The notes below the pieces were generated by a model. It was not told where the DNA came from and ran no database searches. It was given only the letters and a program-made list of their open reading frames with translations. Shown piece by piece: positions 43,766 through 52,457 of a DNA stretch of 55,537 nt. The position numbers and the translations under genes were made by a program. Origin of the DNA: Planctomycetales bacterium (GTDB taxonomy: Bacteria; Planctomycetota; Planctomycetia; Isosphaerales; Isosphaeraceae); contig DAIDKV010000256.1 in the NCBI GenBank assembly GCA_027449865.1, forward strand, positions 1 through 55,537, written 5' to 3'. Every line of letters begins with the position of its first letter. The stretch's first letter is position 1.

Positions 43766-44860
43766 TCAGGGCCCGTTTAAAGGCTGGGCCGGGGGCAATC
43801 CGTCGGCCTGGGCCGATCCCTGGAGCAGCGACTTCCTGGCGGTGCTGATCCCTCGGATTGGGAGTAATTGGGCGGAAATCGCGGCGGGGATGGCATCCGT
43901 CGAGGGGGTGGCGTCCCTCGAGGGGATGGCTTCGGGCAACTGGGAATCGGCCGTATCCGGTGTGATGGAACCGTCCATCACGATTCTTGTAGGCTGATGA
44001 CCACCCCGGTAGATGTGAACGTGGCGAACTCTCGCCTTTTTTGGAGGAGGTGCTGTCTCGGGCGGTGGTGGTGGAGCGACCACTCGTGCGGCGAGGGTCG
44101 ACTTCAGTTCGTCCAGTTCGCGCTCGAGCCGGGCACGCTCCTCCTCGGCGGCCTTCCACCTTGCCTCGTCGGCCGATGGTTTGGGCGGTACCAGCTTTGG
44201 CTTCGGGGCTGCCACAACTTCGTGATCGTTGACTCCACGAAGAGAGAGAGAGAGCGAGCCTTTCGCCCTCGCCGCGACCAGGACGTCCACCTGATCGGGC
44301 ATTAGCGCAAGCGTGACCGTGCGTGTGGAGAGCGATCGTTCCTCGGCACGTGTGAAGACCTGGCCTGCGGCGAGTACGAGGATATCCTGGAGTATACTCT
44401 CGCCGCGCTGATGGCCTTGCTCCGACTCATACCGAATCACGTCAACCCGGTGGCCCGGGAGGATGAATCCCGAGACACCGCTCTGCTCGGTCACGTCGAT
44501 GGCGAAGGCACGCATTCCCTTGGGAATGTTGGCGACCAGGCCCGGTGGGGTCCCCTTTTGACCAAGCTTTTTCTCGATGACGATGTCGCCTTCGAGCATG
44601 GCCGTCTTGACCCATCGCTCTTCAACATCCTTCGACAACGAGAAAGCACCAGGGGGCACGGCCGATCGGGCTAGGCGGACGACCTTGACCGCATCGCCCT
44701 TGAGAACCTCCTCCTCCTTCAGGTCGCGAGCGGCGACCAGCACATCCTGCGTCTCCTCGACCTTCGCTGGTTCCTGCGCCAGCATTTGCCTGGTCATCAT
44801 CATGGCGACGAGGCCGAAGGCCGCTGCCAGTCCCAGCATCATCAACGATTTACCGTTCAT
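43766..44860 (-). CDS. cpaB: Flp pilus assembly protein CpaB (SAF domain)
   Basis: A 364-residue protein. A signal/anchor (LMMLGLAAAFGLVAMMMTRQ) precedes the SAF domain (DVLVAARDLKEEEVLKGDAV, then RAFAIDVTEQSGVSGFILPG and HRVDVIRY) and an RcpC/CpaB domain (QVFTRAEERSLSTRTVTLAL, LVAARAKGSLSLSLRG). The last 150 residues are a coiled Ala/Glu/Arg stretch then Pro-rich. CpaB is periplasmic and normally works with the CpaC secretin, which is not encoded here. Confidence 0.9.
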   Translation of the reverse strand: MNGKSLMMLGLAAAFGLVAMMMTRQMLAQEPAKVEETQDVLVAARDLKEEEVLKGDAVKVVRLARSAVPPGAFSLSKDVEERWVKTAMLEGDIVIEKKLGQKGTPPGLVANIPKGMRAFAIDVTEQSGVSGFILPGHRVDVIRYESEQGHQRGESILQDILVLAAGQVFTRAEERSLSTRTVTLALMPDQVDVLVAARAKGSLSLSLRGVNDHEVVAAPKPKLVPPKPSADEARWKAAEEERARLERELDELKSTLAARVVAPPPPPETAPPPKKARVRHVHIYRGGHQPTRIVMDGSITPDTADSQLPEAIPSRDATPSTDAIPAAISAQLLPIRGISTARKSLLQGSAQADGLPPAQPLNGP

Positions 44861-44896
44861 GGTCCTGACCTCCTCGAGGCCCGGGGTGGTCGCGAT

Positions 44897-45442
44897 TCAG
44901 ACTGCGAGGAGTCCCGCCCAGGCGAGCACGCCGATTGTCCCGATGGCGATCGGGATGCCGTAAGGGAGGAGCATCATCGACGGCTTGCGTTGTGCGGCCA
45001 GTTCCGAAAGCGCTACAGGGTTTTTGATCGTGAGGACTTCCCGGCCGATCGACTGTGCCAGGGCGAGGTGGCTGAACAGGTTTCCCGAGGCGACCATCAT
45101 CAGCAGCCCGATGAGGCCACCGACCATCGCTGTGGAGAGAAACGCCCAGAAGGTGAGCGCGGGGCCTAGCCAGGCGCCCACACCCGCCATCAGCTTCACG
45201 TCGCCGGCGCCCATCCCTCCGATCGCATAGAGCGGCATCAGGCTCGCCAGGCCAACGGCCGCGCCGGCGAGCGACCAGCCGAGCATCGCCGGGCCACCCG
45301 CCCAGAGGGCATAGACCCAGCCCGCGAAAGCGAAGTGATAGGTTAACCAGTTGGGAACCTTCAGAGATCGGCCATCAATGATGGCCGCCTCGACCAGCAC
45401 GAAGGACACCAGAACCGCGACCTCGCGTGTGACCTCGATCAT
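44897..45442 (-). CDS. cpaA: Prepilin peptidase, TadV/CpaA type (A24)
   Basis: A 181-residue membrane aspartyl peptidase that processes the Flp pilins. The catalytic aspartates are in AAIIDGRSLKVPNWLT (about residue 22) and GGMGAGDVKLMAGVGAWLG (the GxGD motif, about 82-100). Six hydrophobic segments are seen. The short form without methyltransferase domain is typical of Tad systems. ATG 45442 is set by GGAGAGGAG and by homologue length; the frame runs on to 45619. Confidence 0.9.
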   Translation of the reverse strand: MIEVTREVAVLVSFVLVEAAIIDGRSLKVPNWLTYHFAFAGWVYALWAGGPAMLGWSLAGAAVGLASLMPLYAIGGMGAGDVKLMAGVGAWLGPALTFWAFLSTAMVGGLIGLLMMVASGNLFSHLALAQSIGREVLTIKNPVALSELAAQRKPSMMLLPYGIPIAIGTIGVLAWAGLLAV

Positions 45443-45840
45443 GGGTGACTCCTCTCCAGAGACCGCCTTGGCCTGAATCGCCCCGGCTATCCAGCTTTCT
45501 GGGGAGTCGGTTATGCCGATCTCCGCCGGGCTCTCATGGGAAGCTTGTGTCGTATCTCCGGGGGTGTCAAATGGTCTGACTTTCCAGTTGGACACATGGT
45601 CGGGAAGGGATCGTCTCACGGAGAAACCGATCGAGGACCGGGCCAGCGGTTCGCCGATCCGGTCCTCATCGCTGGCGAGGCTATTCGCCCGAGGGCGTCG
45701 GGCTCGCTCGATCTATCAGCATCGGCGGCCGACGGCCGGTTAGGCGAGGCGAGCAGGGATTCCTCGCCAACCGGCCGAGGCACAGAGGGGCTCCCTGGAA
45801 ATTCCGACGGTGTTGAGATCCGCGGACGTACGGCCGGCGA
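45443..45840. other. 398-bp gap between pilin and prepilin peptidase genes
   Basis: No gene is supported here. The region contains the strong hairpin at 45734-45776; otherwise nothing recognisable, apart from the AGAGGAG ribosome site next to the peptidase start. Confidence 0.4.
45734..45776 (-). terminator. Long hairpin after the pilin genes
   Basis: Left arm 45734-45748 and right arm 45763-45776 pair over 14 bp with one bulged A (45742) and a 14-nt loop. Reading leftwards it lies 65 bp after the stop codon of the second pilin and before the machinery genes. It has no T run, but could partly end or stabilise the pilin mRNA, so that pilin is made in excess. Confidence 0.5.
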
Positions 45841-46035
45841 TCACGAACCCGAGGATGTCCCGCCGACCGTACTCTGGACGGTGCTGAAGGTGCCACTGAT
45901 GCTCGTGCCCAGATTCTTGAGCACCGTGATGCAGACGACCACGATCAGGGCCAGCATGACCGCATATTCGACCGCTGTCGGGCCGTCCTCGCTCGCCAGA
46001 AAACGACGGACGCGATTCGCGAGCGCGTGCAACAT
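45841..46035 (-). CDS. flp: Flp-type pilin (second copy)
   Basis: A 64-residue Flp pilin. RRFLASEDGPTAVEYAVMLAL carries the prepilin cleavage site before Thr/Ala-x-x-Glu-Tyr, followed by the hydrophobic helix LALIVVVCITVLKNLG and a short Ser/Thr/Gly tail (ISGTFSTVQSTVGG). It is 89 bp downstream of a near-identical copy; a stem-loop lies between. Confidence 0.92.
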   Translation of the reverse strand: MLHALANRVRRFLASEDGPTAVEYAVMLALIVVVCITVLKNLGTSISGTFSTVQSTVGGTSSGS

Positions 46036-46076
46036 GGAAAGTACTCCTTCGGTAGAAAGCCACGGCGAGGCCTGGT

Positions 46077-46099
46077 GAGCCTGGAACGAGACCAGGCTC
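46077..46099 (-). other. Stem-loop between the two pilin genes
   Basis: GAGCCTGG (46077-46084) and CCAGGCTC (46092-46099) form a perfect 8-bp stem with a 7-nt loop, 26 bp after the stop codon of the first pilin. Confidence 0.4.
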
Positions 46100-46124
46100 A
46101 GATCTCCTCGCGCGGCCTGCTCGA

Positions 46125-46313
46125 TCAAGAGCCGCTGGTACCGCCCAGCGTACTCTGCACCGAACTGAAGGTTCCGCTGATGCTCGTGCCGAGGTTCTTG
46201 ATCACCGTCACGCAGACGACCACGATCAGAGCCAGCATGACCGCATATTCGACGGCCGTCGGGCCGTCCTCGCTCACCAGGAATTGTCGGACTCGGGCCA
46301 GGGCGCCATTCAT
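46125..46313 (-). CDS. flp: Flp-type pilin (first copy)
   Basis: A 62-residue Flp pilin, MNGALARVRQFLVSEDGPTA, then VEYAVMLALIVVVCVTVIK and NLGTSISGTFSSVQSTLGG. It is the promoter-proximal gene of the Tad locus. A strong ribosome site (AAAGGAGATCGAG) precedes ATG 46313. It differs from the second copy mainly at the N-terminus and in a few conservative changes, so the pair arose by tandem duplication. Confidence 0.92.
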   Translation of the reverse strand: MNGALARVRQFLVSEDGPTAVEYAVMLALIVVVCVTVIKNLGTSISGTFSSVQSTLGGTSGS

Positions 46314-46463
46314 CTCGATCTCCTTTCCATCGAACAGACTGTCGGCGGGATGAGTGGTGGACGAGGTCCACCGGAGAGATTCGGATCGCCCGGCTGTCAT
46401 GAAGCACCACCTTCACCTCTTGGCGTCGCGGGCCTCATTCCTGGATTCACCGGGCTCATTGGA

Positions 46464-46493
46464 ACCCTAGGTCGTGGACCCCGTAGCTGTCAA
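46464..46493 (-). promoter_or_regulatory. Candidate sigma-70 promoter of the pilin genes
   Basis: On the minus strand TTGACA (46488-46493) and TAGGGT (46464-46469) are 18 bp apart. The resulting leader to the first pilin would be about 140 nt. It lies in the 317-bp divergent gap (46314-46630), where no gene is seen. Confidence 0.4.
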
Positions 46494-46630
46494 AAGGCGA
46501 GCCCTGTGTTGTCGAGCCGCATCATCGTCTGGTCCTGGAGATCCCCAACGGTGTTCGGCACGATCCCCGATCGTGTTCTATTTTTCTCAAAGGAGGCCGA
46601 GAATCCGGTCGGCCCGGGGAGTATCAGATT

Positions 46631-47506
46631 GTGCGTGCAGAATGGATCGCCCGGGCGCGAAAAGAACTCTGGGATAGGCGAGGCCCCCAGGGCGGATGGG
46701 GCTATCGTCGAGGTGGAATCCATGCCGCGGAGCCGACCGTGATGGCCGTGCTTGCCATGCTCTCCACCGAGGATAAACGCCTGGATGACCTGGGATCAGC
46801 CGGCGACTGGTTGGCGAATATTCAGCGCGAGGGTGGCTCCGTTCCGGCTGCGCCCGGTGAGTCTGCGCCGGGCTGGACCACTCCATACGCGATGCTCGCC
46901 TGGCAAAAACTCGGGAGTCACGAAAAGGCTCGAGAGCTCGCAAGAGGCTGGCTGCTCCGCGTCGCGGGTAAGCGAATTCCAAGGAACCAGGAGGTGGATC
47001 ACGTTCTCGGCCATGATCCAACTTTGATCGGGTGGCCCTGGGTCGTGGGGACGCATTCCTGGCTCGAGCCGACCGCGATGGCCATCCTGGCCCTTCGCGG
47101 CGAGGGTCTCGGCGACCATCCTCGCGCACGCGCAGGGCTTGCGGTGGTTGTCGACCGGGCGATCCCGGCAGGCGGCTGGAATTATGGAAACAAAAGCGTC
47201 TTCGGCCAGGACCTTCGACCTCAGCCCGGTCCGACCGGCCTGGCCTTGCTGGCGCTCGCCGGAGGCGCTCCAGGCGATAGTCGGGTCATCGGACCAGCCA
47301 TCGATTACCTGAAACATATTCTCCCGACGACCCACGCCGCCGTCTCGATCGGCTGGGGCGTCCTCGGCCTAAGAGCCCACGAAGCCGCACCGTCGGAGGC
47401 CGGGAACTGGCTCTCAGTGGCAGCCAGTGGCGAACTTACAAGGCCCGATTCGACGCTCGGCCTTGGCCTGCTGCTCTTGGCATCGTCGCCCTCGCCGCCC
47501 CTCTGA
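46631..47506 (+). CDS. Prenyltransferase/squalene-cyclase-repeat protein
   Basis: A 291-residue alpha-barrel protein with repeats of the terpene-cyclase type: GPQGGWGYRRGGIHAAEPTV, GWTTPYAMLAWQKLG, HSWLEPTAMAILAL and GGWNYGNKS...QPGPTGLALLAL. It is about half the length of a squalene-hopene cyclase, and the catalytic DxDD motif is not seen, so it is probably not a cyclase. The start is a GTG at 46631 with GGGGAG upstream. The DUF362 gene follows 25 bp later, and the pair is probably co-transcribed. Confidence 0.72.
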   Translation: MRAEWIARARKELWDRRGPQGGWGYRRGGIHAAEPTVMAVLAMLSTEDKRLDDLGSAGDWLANIQREGGSVPAAPGESAPGWTTPYAMLAWQKLGSHEKARELARGWLLRVAGKRIPRNQEVDHVLGHDPTLIGWPWVVGTHSWLEPTAMAILALRGEGLGDHPRARAGLAVVVDRAIPAGGWNYGNKSVFGQDLRPQPGPTGLALLALAGGAPGDSRVIGPAIDYLKHILPTTHAAVSIGWGVLGLRAHEAAPSEAGNWLSVAASGELTRPDSTLGLGLLLLASSPSPPL

Positions 47507-47531
47507 CGCCCTCGACGAGGAGCCCAGGTTC

Positions 47532-48512
47532 ATGGATCGCCGTACTTTCCTGACAGGTGCCGGGGCCGCTGTGGCGGCCGGGCTGGGCGCAAACCTCATG
47601 CGCAACGGCTCAGGCACGATGCCGACCACCACCCTGATCGCCAAAGCCACGTCTTATGATGGAAAACTGGAGGAAATTCTTCGCTCTGGCTTGAACGAAA
47701 TAGGAATTGACCATGACTCGATCCGTGGACGATCCGTCCTGCTCAAGCCAAACCTCGTCGAACCCTGCGCCGAAGCACCACATATCAACACAAACCGAAT
47801 CCTCGTTCACGCGGCGGCTGAGGTCTTCCGGGGATTCGACGCCTCGCGCGTGGTCGTTGCCGAGGGACCCGGCCATTGCCGGGACGCCCAGTTTGTCCTT
47901 GAACAGTCGGGTCTCGATGACGTCCTCGAAAGCGATGGAATCGAATTCGTAGATCTTAACCATGATGATCTGATAAGAGTTCCGAACCGCTTCCGAAGGA
48001 CGAACCTCTCGCACCTGATGCTCCCCGCGACTCTCACGCAATTCGACTGGATCGTCTCAATGCCCAAGATGAAGACGCATCACTGGGCCGGCGTGACGCT
48101 CTCGATGAAGAACCTCTTTGGCGTGATGCCGGGCGTCTACTACGGTTGGCCGAAGAACGTCCTGCACCACGCCGGGATCTCCGGGTCGATCCTGGACATC
48201 AACGCGGCTGTCGGCGCTCATCTGGCGATCGTCGACGGGATCGTCGGCATGGAGGGGGATGGGCCAATCATGGGGACGCCGAAGGCGATGGGCGTCCTCG
48301 TGATGGGGACAAACCTACCGGCCGTCGACGCGACCTGCGCCCGACTGATGCGGATCGCACCGGAGCGGGTCGAGTACCTCTCGGGTGCGGCGGCGGGCGG
48401 GCTCGGGCCGATCTCCGAGGATCAGATCGAGCAGCGGGGCGAGTCGATCGAGTCGATGGCGCAGACATTCCGCCTGCTCGATCACCCCTCGCTCGCCCGG
48501 CTCCGGGCATGA
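47532..48512 (+). CDS. DUF362 protein with Tat-like signal
   Basis: A 326-residue protein. MDRRTFLTGAGAAVAAGLGA is a twin-arginine-like signal. The body is DUF362: GRSVLLKPNLVEPC, INTNRILVHAAAEVFR, DWIVSMPKMKTHHWAGVTLS, LFGVMPGVYYGWPKN and LAIVDGIVGMEGDGPIMG. No iron-sulfur cysteine motif follows, unlike in some DUF362 proteins. It shares an operon with the cyclase-repeat gene and converges on the sigma-fusion gene with 24 bp between. Function unknown. Confidence 0.85.
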   Translation: MDRRTFLTGAGAAVAAGLGANLMRNGSGTMPTTTLIAKATSYDGKLEEILRSGLNEIGIDHDSIRGRSVLLKPNLVEPCAEAPHINTNRILVHAAAEVFRGFDASRVVVAEGPGHCRDAQFVLEQSGLDDVLESDGIEFVDLNHDDLIRVPNRFRRTNLSHLMLPATLTQFDWIVSMPKMKTHHWAGVTLSMKNLFGVMPGVYYGWPKNVLHHAGISGSILDINAAVGAHLAIVDGIVGMEGDGPIMGTPKAMGVLVMGTNLPAVDATCARLMRIAPERVEYLSGAAAGGLGPISEDQIEQRGESIESMAQTFRLLDHPSLARLRA

Positions 48513-48536
48513 TTCTTCCAAATTCCAGTGAAACCC

Positions 48537-51500
48537 TCAGCGACCGCCGCGCAGGGCCTTCTCGATCGCCGTCCTGAGCGCATCGCCCCGCAACCCCGAC
48601 GCCACAATCGTTCCATCAGGCCCGATCAGGAACGTCGAGGGGATCGCCGTCGCGCCGTAGTCGTCGACGACCGCCGCATCAGGGCCGACGCAGGCCTGGG
48701 TCCAGGTCATCTTTTCCGAGGCGATGAAGGATTTGATGTCGTCTGGCCTCTCATCGAGGCTCATCGAGACGATCGCGAACCTCGAATCGGAGCCGAACGC
48801 CTGTTGCAACGCCGAGAGGTTCGGTAGCTCCGCGACGCAGGGGGCGCACCAGGTCGCCCAGAAGTCGAGCAGAAGGAACTTTCCGCGGAAGTCGCCCAGA
48901 CCCAGGCGTTTGCCGTCGAGAGTCTCGATGGCGAAACCGGGCGCCTTCTCGCCGACCTTCAGCGTCCGCCCGCCCAGCTCTCGGGGCGCGATCGTGCCGA
49001 GGTCGAGCGGCGGATCCTCGAACGATCCGCTGACCGAGAACTCCCGTTCATACGCGGCGATCAGCCGCCCCCAGCCGCAGGCATCCGGTGGAGGCGGCTC
49101 GTGGAGCGCGATCTTCATGGAGTACGTTCCGGGCGGAAGATCGAGGGCTCGGAATCGCCCTTTCTCCATAAGCTCGACGCCGTAGGAAGACTCCCGACCT
49201 TTCGGGGCCTTCAGCTCGATGGAGGCCTTGCGGACCATCGCATGGACATTCTCGGGGATCTGTAGATTTCCCGTGACCATGCGCCCCGACTCGCCGATCC
49301 GTAGCGAGTAGGATCGGCCGGGCTCGACGTCGATCGTCGCCACCGGGACGTAGAAGAACCGCCGTTCCGCGCCGTTAGGACTCATGCGGCGGAGGCTTCG
49401 CCGGCCCGCCATCACCCGCCGCAGCGCGAAGCGACCATCGACGTCCGTCTGAACGTTATATCGGATGTCGAGTCGGGGCTCGCCGAAGACCTGCCTTCCT
49501 CCGTTTTCATCATTGGCGAGGAGCATCTCCTTTGCGGCCGGCTTGCCGTCGATCTTGATGGTGCCGGTGATCGACGCCCATCGCTGGAGCTGGAGCGTGT
49601 GATCCTCGGGAAGATCGCGACTGTGGACGATCGCATAACCGGCATCCGAGGTGGCCACGAGGGCGAAGTTCCCCCGTTGCGGCGCGAGCGTGAAGTGACC
49701 GTCTAGCCCGACCTTCGATCGATGCTCCGGCCAGGTCGTGCGGTCCTCGATCTCGCCGTTGCGAAAGTCGGCGTAATCGCTCGTATCGGGCTGTTCCGCC
49801 GGGACGAGAGAGACGATGGCACCGACCGCCGGGGAACCGTCGGGGCCGAGCAGGGTCCCGCGGACCGGCTCCCCCTTCACCAGTCGGAACGCGAACGAAC
49901 GCGGCTCGCCATCCCCCGCGAAGCGTCCAGAATTCGCGGCGAGATAGCCATCGGCGGAGACGCGCAGGTCGTACTGGTCGGCCCGTTCGTAGAGCGTGTA
50001 CTCGAAGGCGCCGGGCGTCTTCGTCGCTTCCCTGTCGATGTCGTCCCCATGCTGCCAGATGAGATGCTCCGTACGGTGCCAGACCGTGCCGATGCCGAGC
50101 CGGAACGTCGGGATCGGCCGACCGGTCGCGGCATCGACGACGGTGCCCTTGATCGTGGTTGGCCGCTTCAGCACGATCCGGACGGGCTCGCCGGGGCGAA
50201 GCGAGACGCCCTGGGCCGTGGCGTAGCCCACCGCCGAGACGTCGGCCTTGACCTCATCGCCCGGCGCCTCGTTCCAGGTGAACCGGCCCTCGGCGTCGGT
50301 CTTCAGATCGAGCTGGAGACTCTCCCCACCGCGCCAGGACCGGACGCCCACCCCTGCGCCGGCGATGGGCTTTCCCTCCGGATCGACCGCCTGGCCGCTC
50401 ACCGTGTGGGCTCGCGGGAGCCGAAGAGTGATCCGTTGCGGCTCGCGTCCGACCCGGATCGCTTCCCGGACCGGGCCGAACCCGGCGCTCCGGGCCATGA
50501 GACTCGTGTTCGTCCCTGGTTTCATTCCGAGTCGGAACTGCCCTCGATCATCCGCCTGGATCGGGGGAATCCGGTTTGCGTAACCTCCGTCGTCCCCGAT
50601 CGTGACGGAACCTCCCGCGACCGGCTGGCCGTTGGGATCGACGACGGTCCCCTCGATGGTCGTCCCGCGCGGTGGGAGCCGGAGGGTCGCCGATCCGTCT
50701 CGCAAAGCCGAGAGCGGCCGGAAGGCTTCGAGGTAGAAGCTCTCGCTGTACGGCCACTCGGCCAGGTGGAGATAGTCGTAAGCCGCCAGTTCGATCGAAT
50801 CCGGCTTCTCGGGGATACCGATGAACGACCATCGCCCGTCAACGTCTGTCTTTGTCTTTTCGTAACCGAAGTTGACCCACTGCTTCGACCGCGGATACGT
50901 CTTCTTCGCCGCGATGACGACGGTCGCCCCGGCCACGGACTTCCCGTCTGGGTCCACGACCCGCCCGCGGACGATGGTCGCTTTCTCCATCTGAAAGAGG
51001 AAATGGTCCGGCGGCCTTGGAGCCTCGGCCTTGCGGCTCCAGCGAAACGACTCGCGGACGAGCCCATCCCGCGAGGCTCCGATGTAGACGCTCCGAACCG
51101 CGGCAGGCAAGGGAATTCGCGCTGTGCCCGAGGCGTCGGTCGTCGCCGAGGACTTGTGCTGGGTCGTGGTCCAGATGGAGAGGTCGAGCTTCACGTCCGG
51201 CATCGGGGCATCGGTCAACAGGTCGCGGGCCTCGACCGTTATCTCGGTCGGCTGCGGGGTGGGATCGGGCTCGTCGGAACGAGCTTCAAGGAAGACCGAT
51301 GCCGGCGGCTCCGTCGGCTCATTCCCGGCCGCGCCGAGGGCGACGAGCCCGACCGAGACTATCGAACCCAGGACCAGCACGGCCGCCACGGACACCGACC
51401 GGATGCGGTTCATGAGCAAGCTCCGGATCAGGGAACGAGCCAGGATCGAGACACCGGCCGGGACCGTTCCGCCGGTCGCCGCCGCCAGCGCCGCACGCGA

Positions 51501-52166
51501 CCACGACGCCGCGACCGCGGACGGCCGGGCGAGGTCGAGCGCGGCACTGATTGCCCCGGCCGAGACCCCGCGTCGGATGAGGCGATCGCGCAATCGCTTT
51601 CGCCCCTTCGCCAGCCGGTGATAAACCTTCGGCGCCGTCGAACCGAGCCGGGCCGCGGCCTGGTCGTAGGTCAGCCCCTCCAGGTCGCAGAGCACGACCG
51701 GCAACCGCTCGGCATCGGGCAGCCGATCGAGTTCCTGATGGAGGATCGCCCGGACGTCGAAATCGAGCGAGGGGCGAGATGGGTCGGGGATCTGACGGGC
51801 GTCGGTCTCCGAGAGTCGCGACGGCCGCCGACGCGCCTCGATGTTCCGCTGCATCGCCGCGCGACTCGCCACGCGAAGCAGCCAGCCGCCGAGAGCCTCG
51901 CCCGCACGGATCGAGCCCGCCTTCCGCGCCAGCACGAGGAAGGTCGCCTGAAAGACATCCTCGGCATCGTCCGGATCGCGAAGGATCGCCCGGCACGTCG
52001 ATGCGACCATCGGTCCGTACCGGATCACCAGCGTTTCGAACGCCGACCCGTCGCCCGCATCGGCGTATCGACGAAGCAGCTCGGCATCGCCGAGGCCGAC
52101 GGCCGTGCCGGTGTCGAAGAGGTCACGCAGGTGGTTCAGGTTCGTTCTCAAGGTCCCGCTCGCCAT
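48537..52166 (-). CDS. ECF sigma factor fused through a TM helix to carboxypeptidase-regulatory repeats and a TlpA-type thioredoxin
   Basis: A 1209-residue protein. Sigma region 2 spans about 42-110 (AFETLVIRYGPMVASTCRAI, DPDDAEDVFQATFLVLARKA) and region 4 about 143-200 (LPVVLCDLEGLTYDQAAARL, HRLAKGRKRLRDRL). One membrane helix (about 256-279) follows, then 700 residues of CarboxypepD_reg-like beta-sandwich repeats (GKSVAGATVVIAAKK, GQPVAGGSVTIGDDG, GKPIAGAGVGVRSW), and a C-terminal thioredoxin of AhpC/TSA-TlpA type with WCAPC (1106-1110) and cis-Pro IPSTFLIGPDG. ATG 52166 is right before the sigma domain. The frame continues upstream to 52622 but that part is not sigma-like. A sequestered ribosome site is possible. 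Confidence 0.85.
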   Translation of the reverse strand: MASGTLRTNLNHLRDLFDTGTAVGLGDAELLRRYADAGDGSAFETLVIRYGPMVASTCRAILRDPDDAEDVFQATFLVLARKAGSIRAGEALGGWLLRVASRAAMQRNIEARRRPSRLSETDARQIPDPSRPSLDFDVRAILHQELDRLPDAERLPVVLCDLEGLTYDQAAARLGSTAPKVYHRLAKGRKRLRDRLIRRGVSAGAISAALDLARPSAVAASWSRAALAAATGGTVPAGVSILARSLIRSLLMNRIRSVSVAAVLVLGSIVSVGLVALGAAGNEPTEPPASVFLEARSDEPDPTPQPTEITVEARDLLTDAPMPDVKLDLSIWTTTQHKSSATTDASGTARIPLPAAVRSVYIGASRDGLVRESFRWSRKAEAPRPPDHFLFQMEKATIVRGRVVDPDGKSVAGATVVIAAKKTYPRSKQWVNFGYEKTKTDVDGRWSFIGIPEKPDSIELAAYDYLHLAEWPYSESFYLEAFRPLSALRDGSATLRLPPRGTTIEGTVVDPNGQPVAGGSVTIGDDGGYANRIPPIQADDRGQFRLGMKPGTNTSLMARSAGFGPVREAIRVGREPQRITLRLPRAHTVSGQAVDPEGKPIAGAGVGVRSWRGGESLQLDLKTDAEGRFTWNEAPGDEVKADVSAVGYATAQGVSLRPGEPVRIVLKRPTTIKGTVVDAATGRPIPTFRLGIGTVWHRTEHLIWQHGDDIDREATKTPGAFEYTLYERADQYDLRVSADGYLAANSGRFAGDGEPRSFAFRLVKGEPVRGTLLGPDGSPAVGAIVSLVPAEQPDTSDYADFRNGEIEDRTTWPEHRSKVGLDGHFTLAPQRGNFALVATSDAGYAIVHSRDLPEDHTLQLQRWASITGTIKIDGKPAAKEMLLANDENGGRQVFGEPRLDIRYNVQTDVDGRFALRRVMAGRRSLRRMSPNGAERRFFYVPVATIDVEPGRSYSLRIGESGRMVTGNLQIPENVHAMVRKASIELKAPKGRESSYGVELMEKGRFRALDLPPGTYSMKIALHEPPPPDACGWGRLIAAYEREFSVSGSFEDPPLDLGTIAPRELGGRTLKVGEKAPGFAIETLDGKRLGLGDFRGKFLLLDFWATWCAPCVAELPNLSALQQAFGSDSRFAIVSMSLDERPDDIKSFIASEKMTWTQACVGPDAAVVDDYGATAIPSTFLIGPDGTIVASGLRGDALRTAIEKALRGGR

Positions 52167-52457
52167 GATGGTGCCGCCCTCCCGGAGTATAAGAGGGGCG
52201 GCACCGGCGCTGCGCACGGATTTTTCTTGGGAATGGACCGGGCGGGCGTTCACGGCCCCAGGAAAAGGCCGGCCGACTTCGCAGACGATCCGGAACTGGA
52301 TTAAGTTACCAGGGACCTCAAACCACGGTTCCTGGCGCCTTATCCTGGTCAGAGAAGCTGATCGACCGGATCGCGGCCAGTGGAAGCCAGGGCAAACGGT
52401 GACGCCCTCGTTCACGGTGCGGTAGATTCCGGCCGGATATCCATCCAGGGAGAGGAG
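52167..52457. other. Gap between sigma-fusion gene and dinD remnant
   Basis: No gene seen in these 291 bp apart from the hairpin next to the sigma-gene start. It marks the change from the chromosomal backbone to the accessory region. Confidence 0.4.
52170..52205 (-). promoter_or_regulatory. Hairpin/palindrome at the sigma-gene start with a TATACT box
   Basis: Arms 52170-52180 and 52194-52205 pair (one bulged G). On the minus strand the 3' arm includes the GGGAGGG ribosome site for ATG 52166, and the loop side holds TATACT (52186-52191), a good -10 box. Either the RNA hairpin hides the ribosome site, or the DNA palindrome is an operator over the promoter. No clear -35 was found. Confidence 0.4.

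Noticed and set aside
45740-46063. Minus-strand frame overlapping the second pilin in another phase
   Set aside because: It is the alternative phase of the pilin genes and duplicates only because the two pilins are near-identical.
49722-52304. 860-codon plus-strand open frame opposite the sigma-fusion gene
   Set aside because: It mirrors the minus-strand gene codon for codon in a high-GC region and has an Arg/Gly/Pro-rich composition with no domains; a GC-driven antisense frame.
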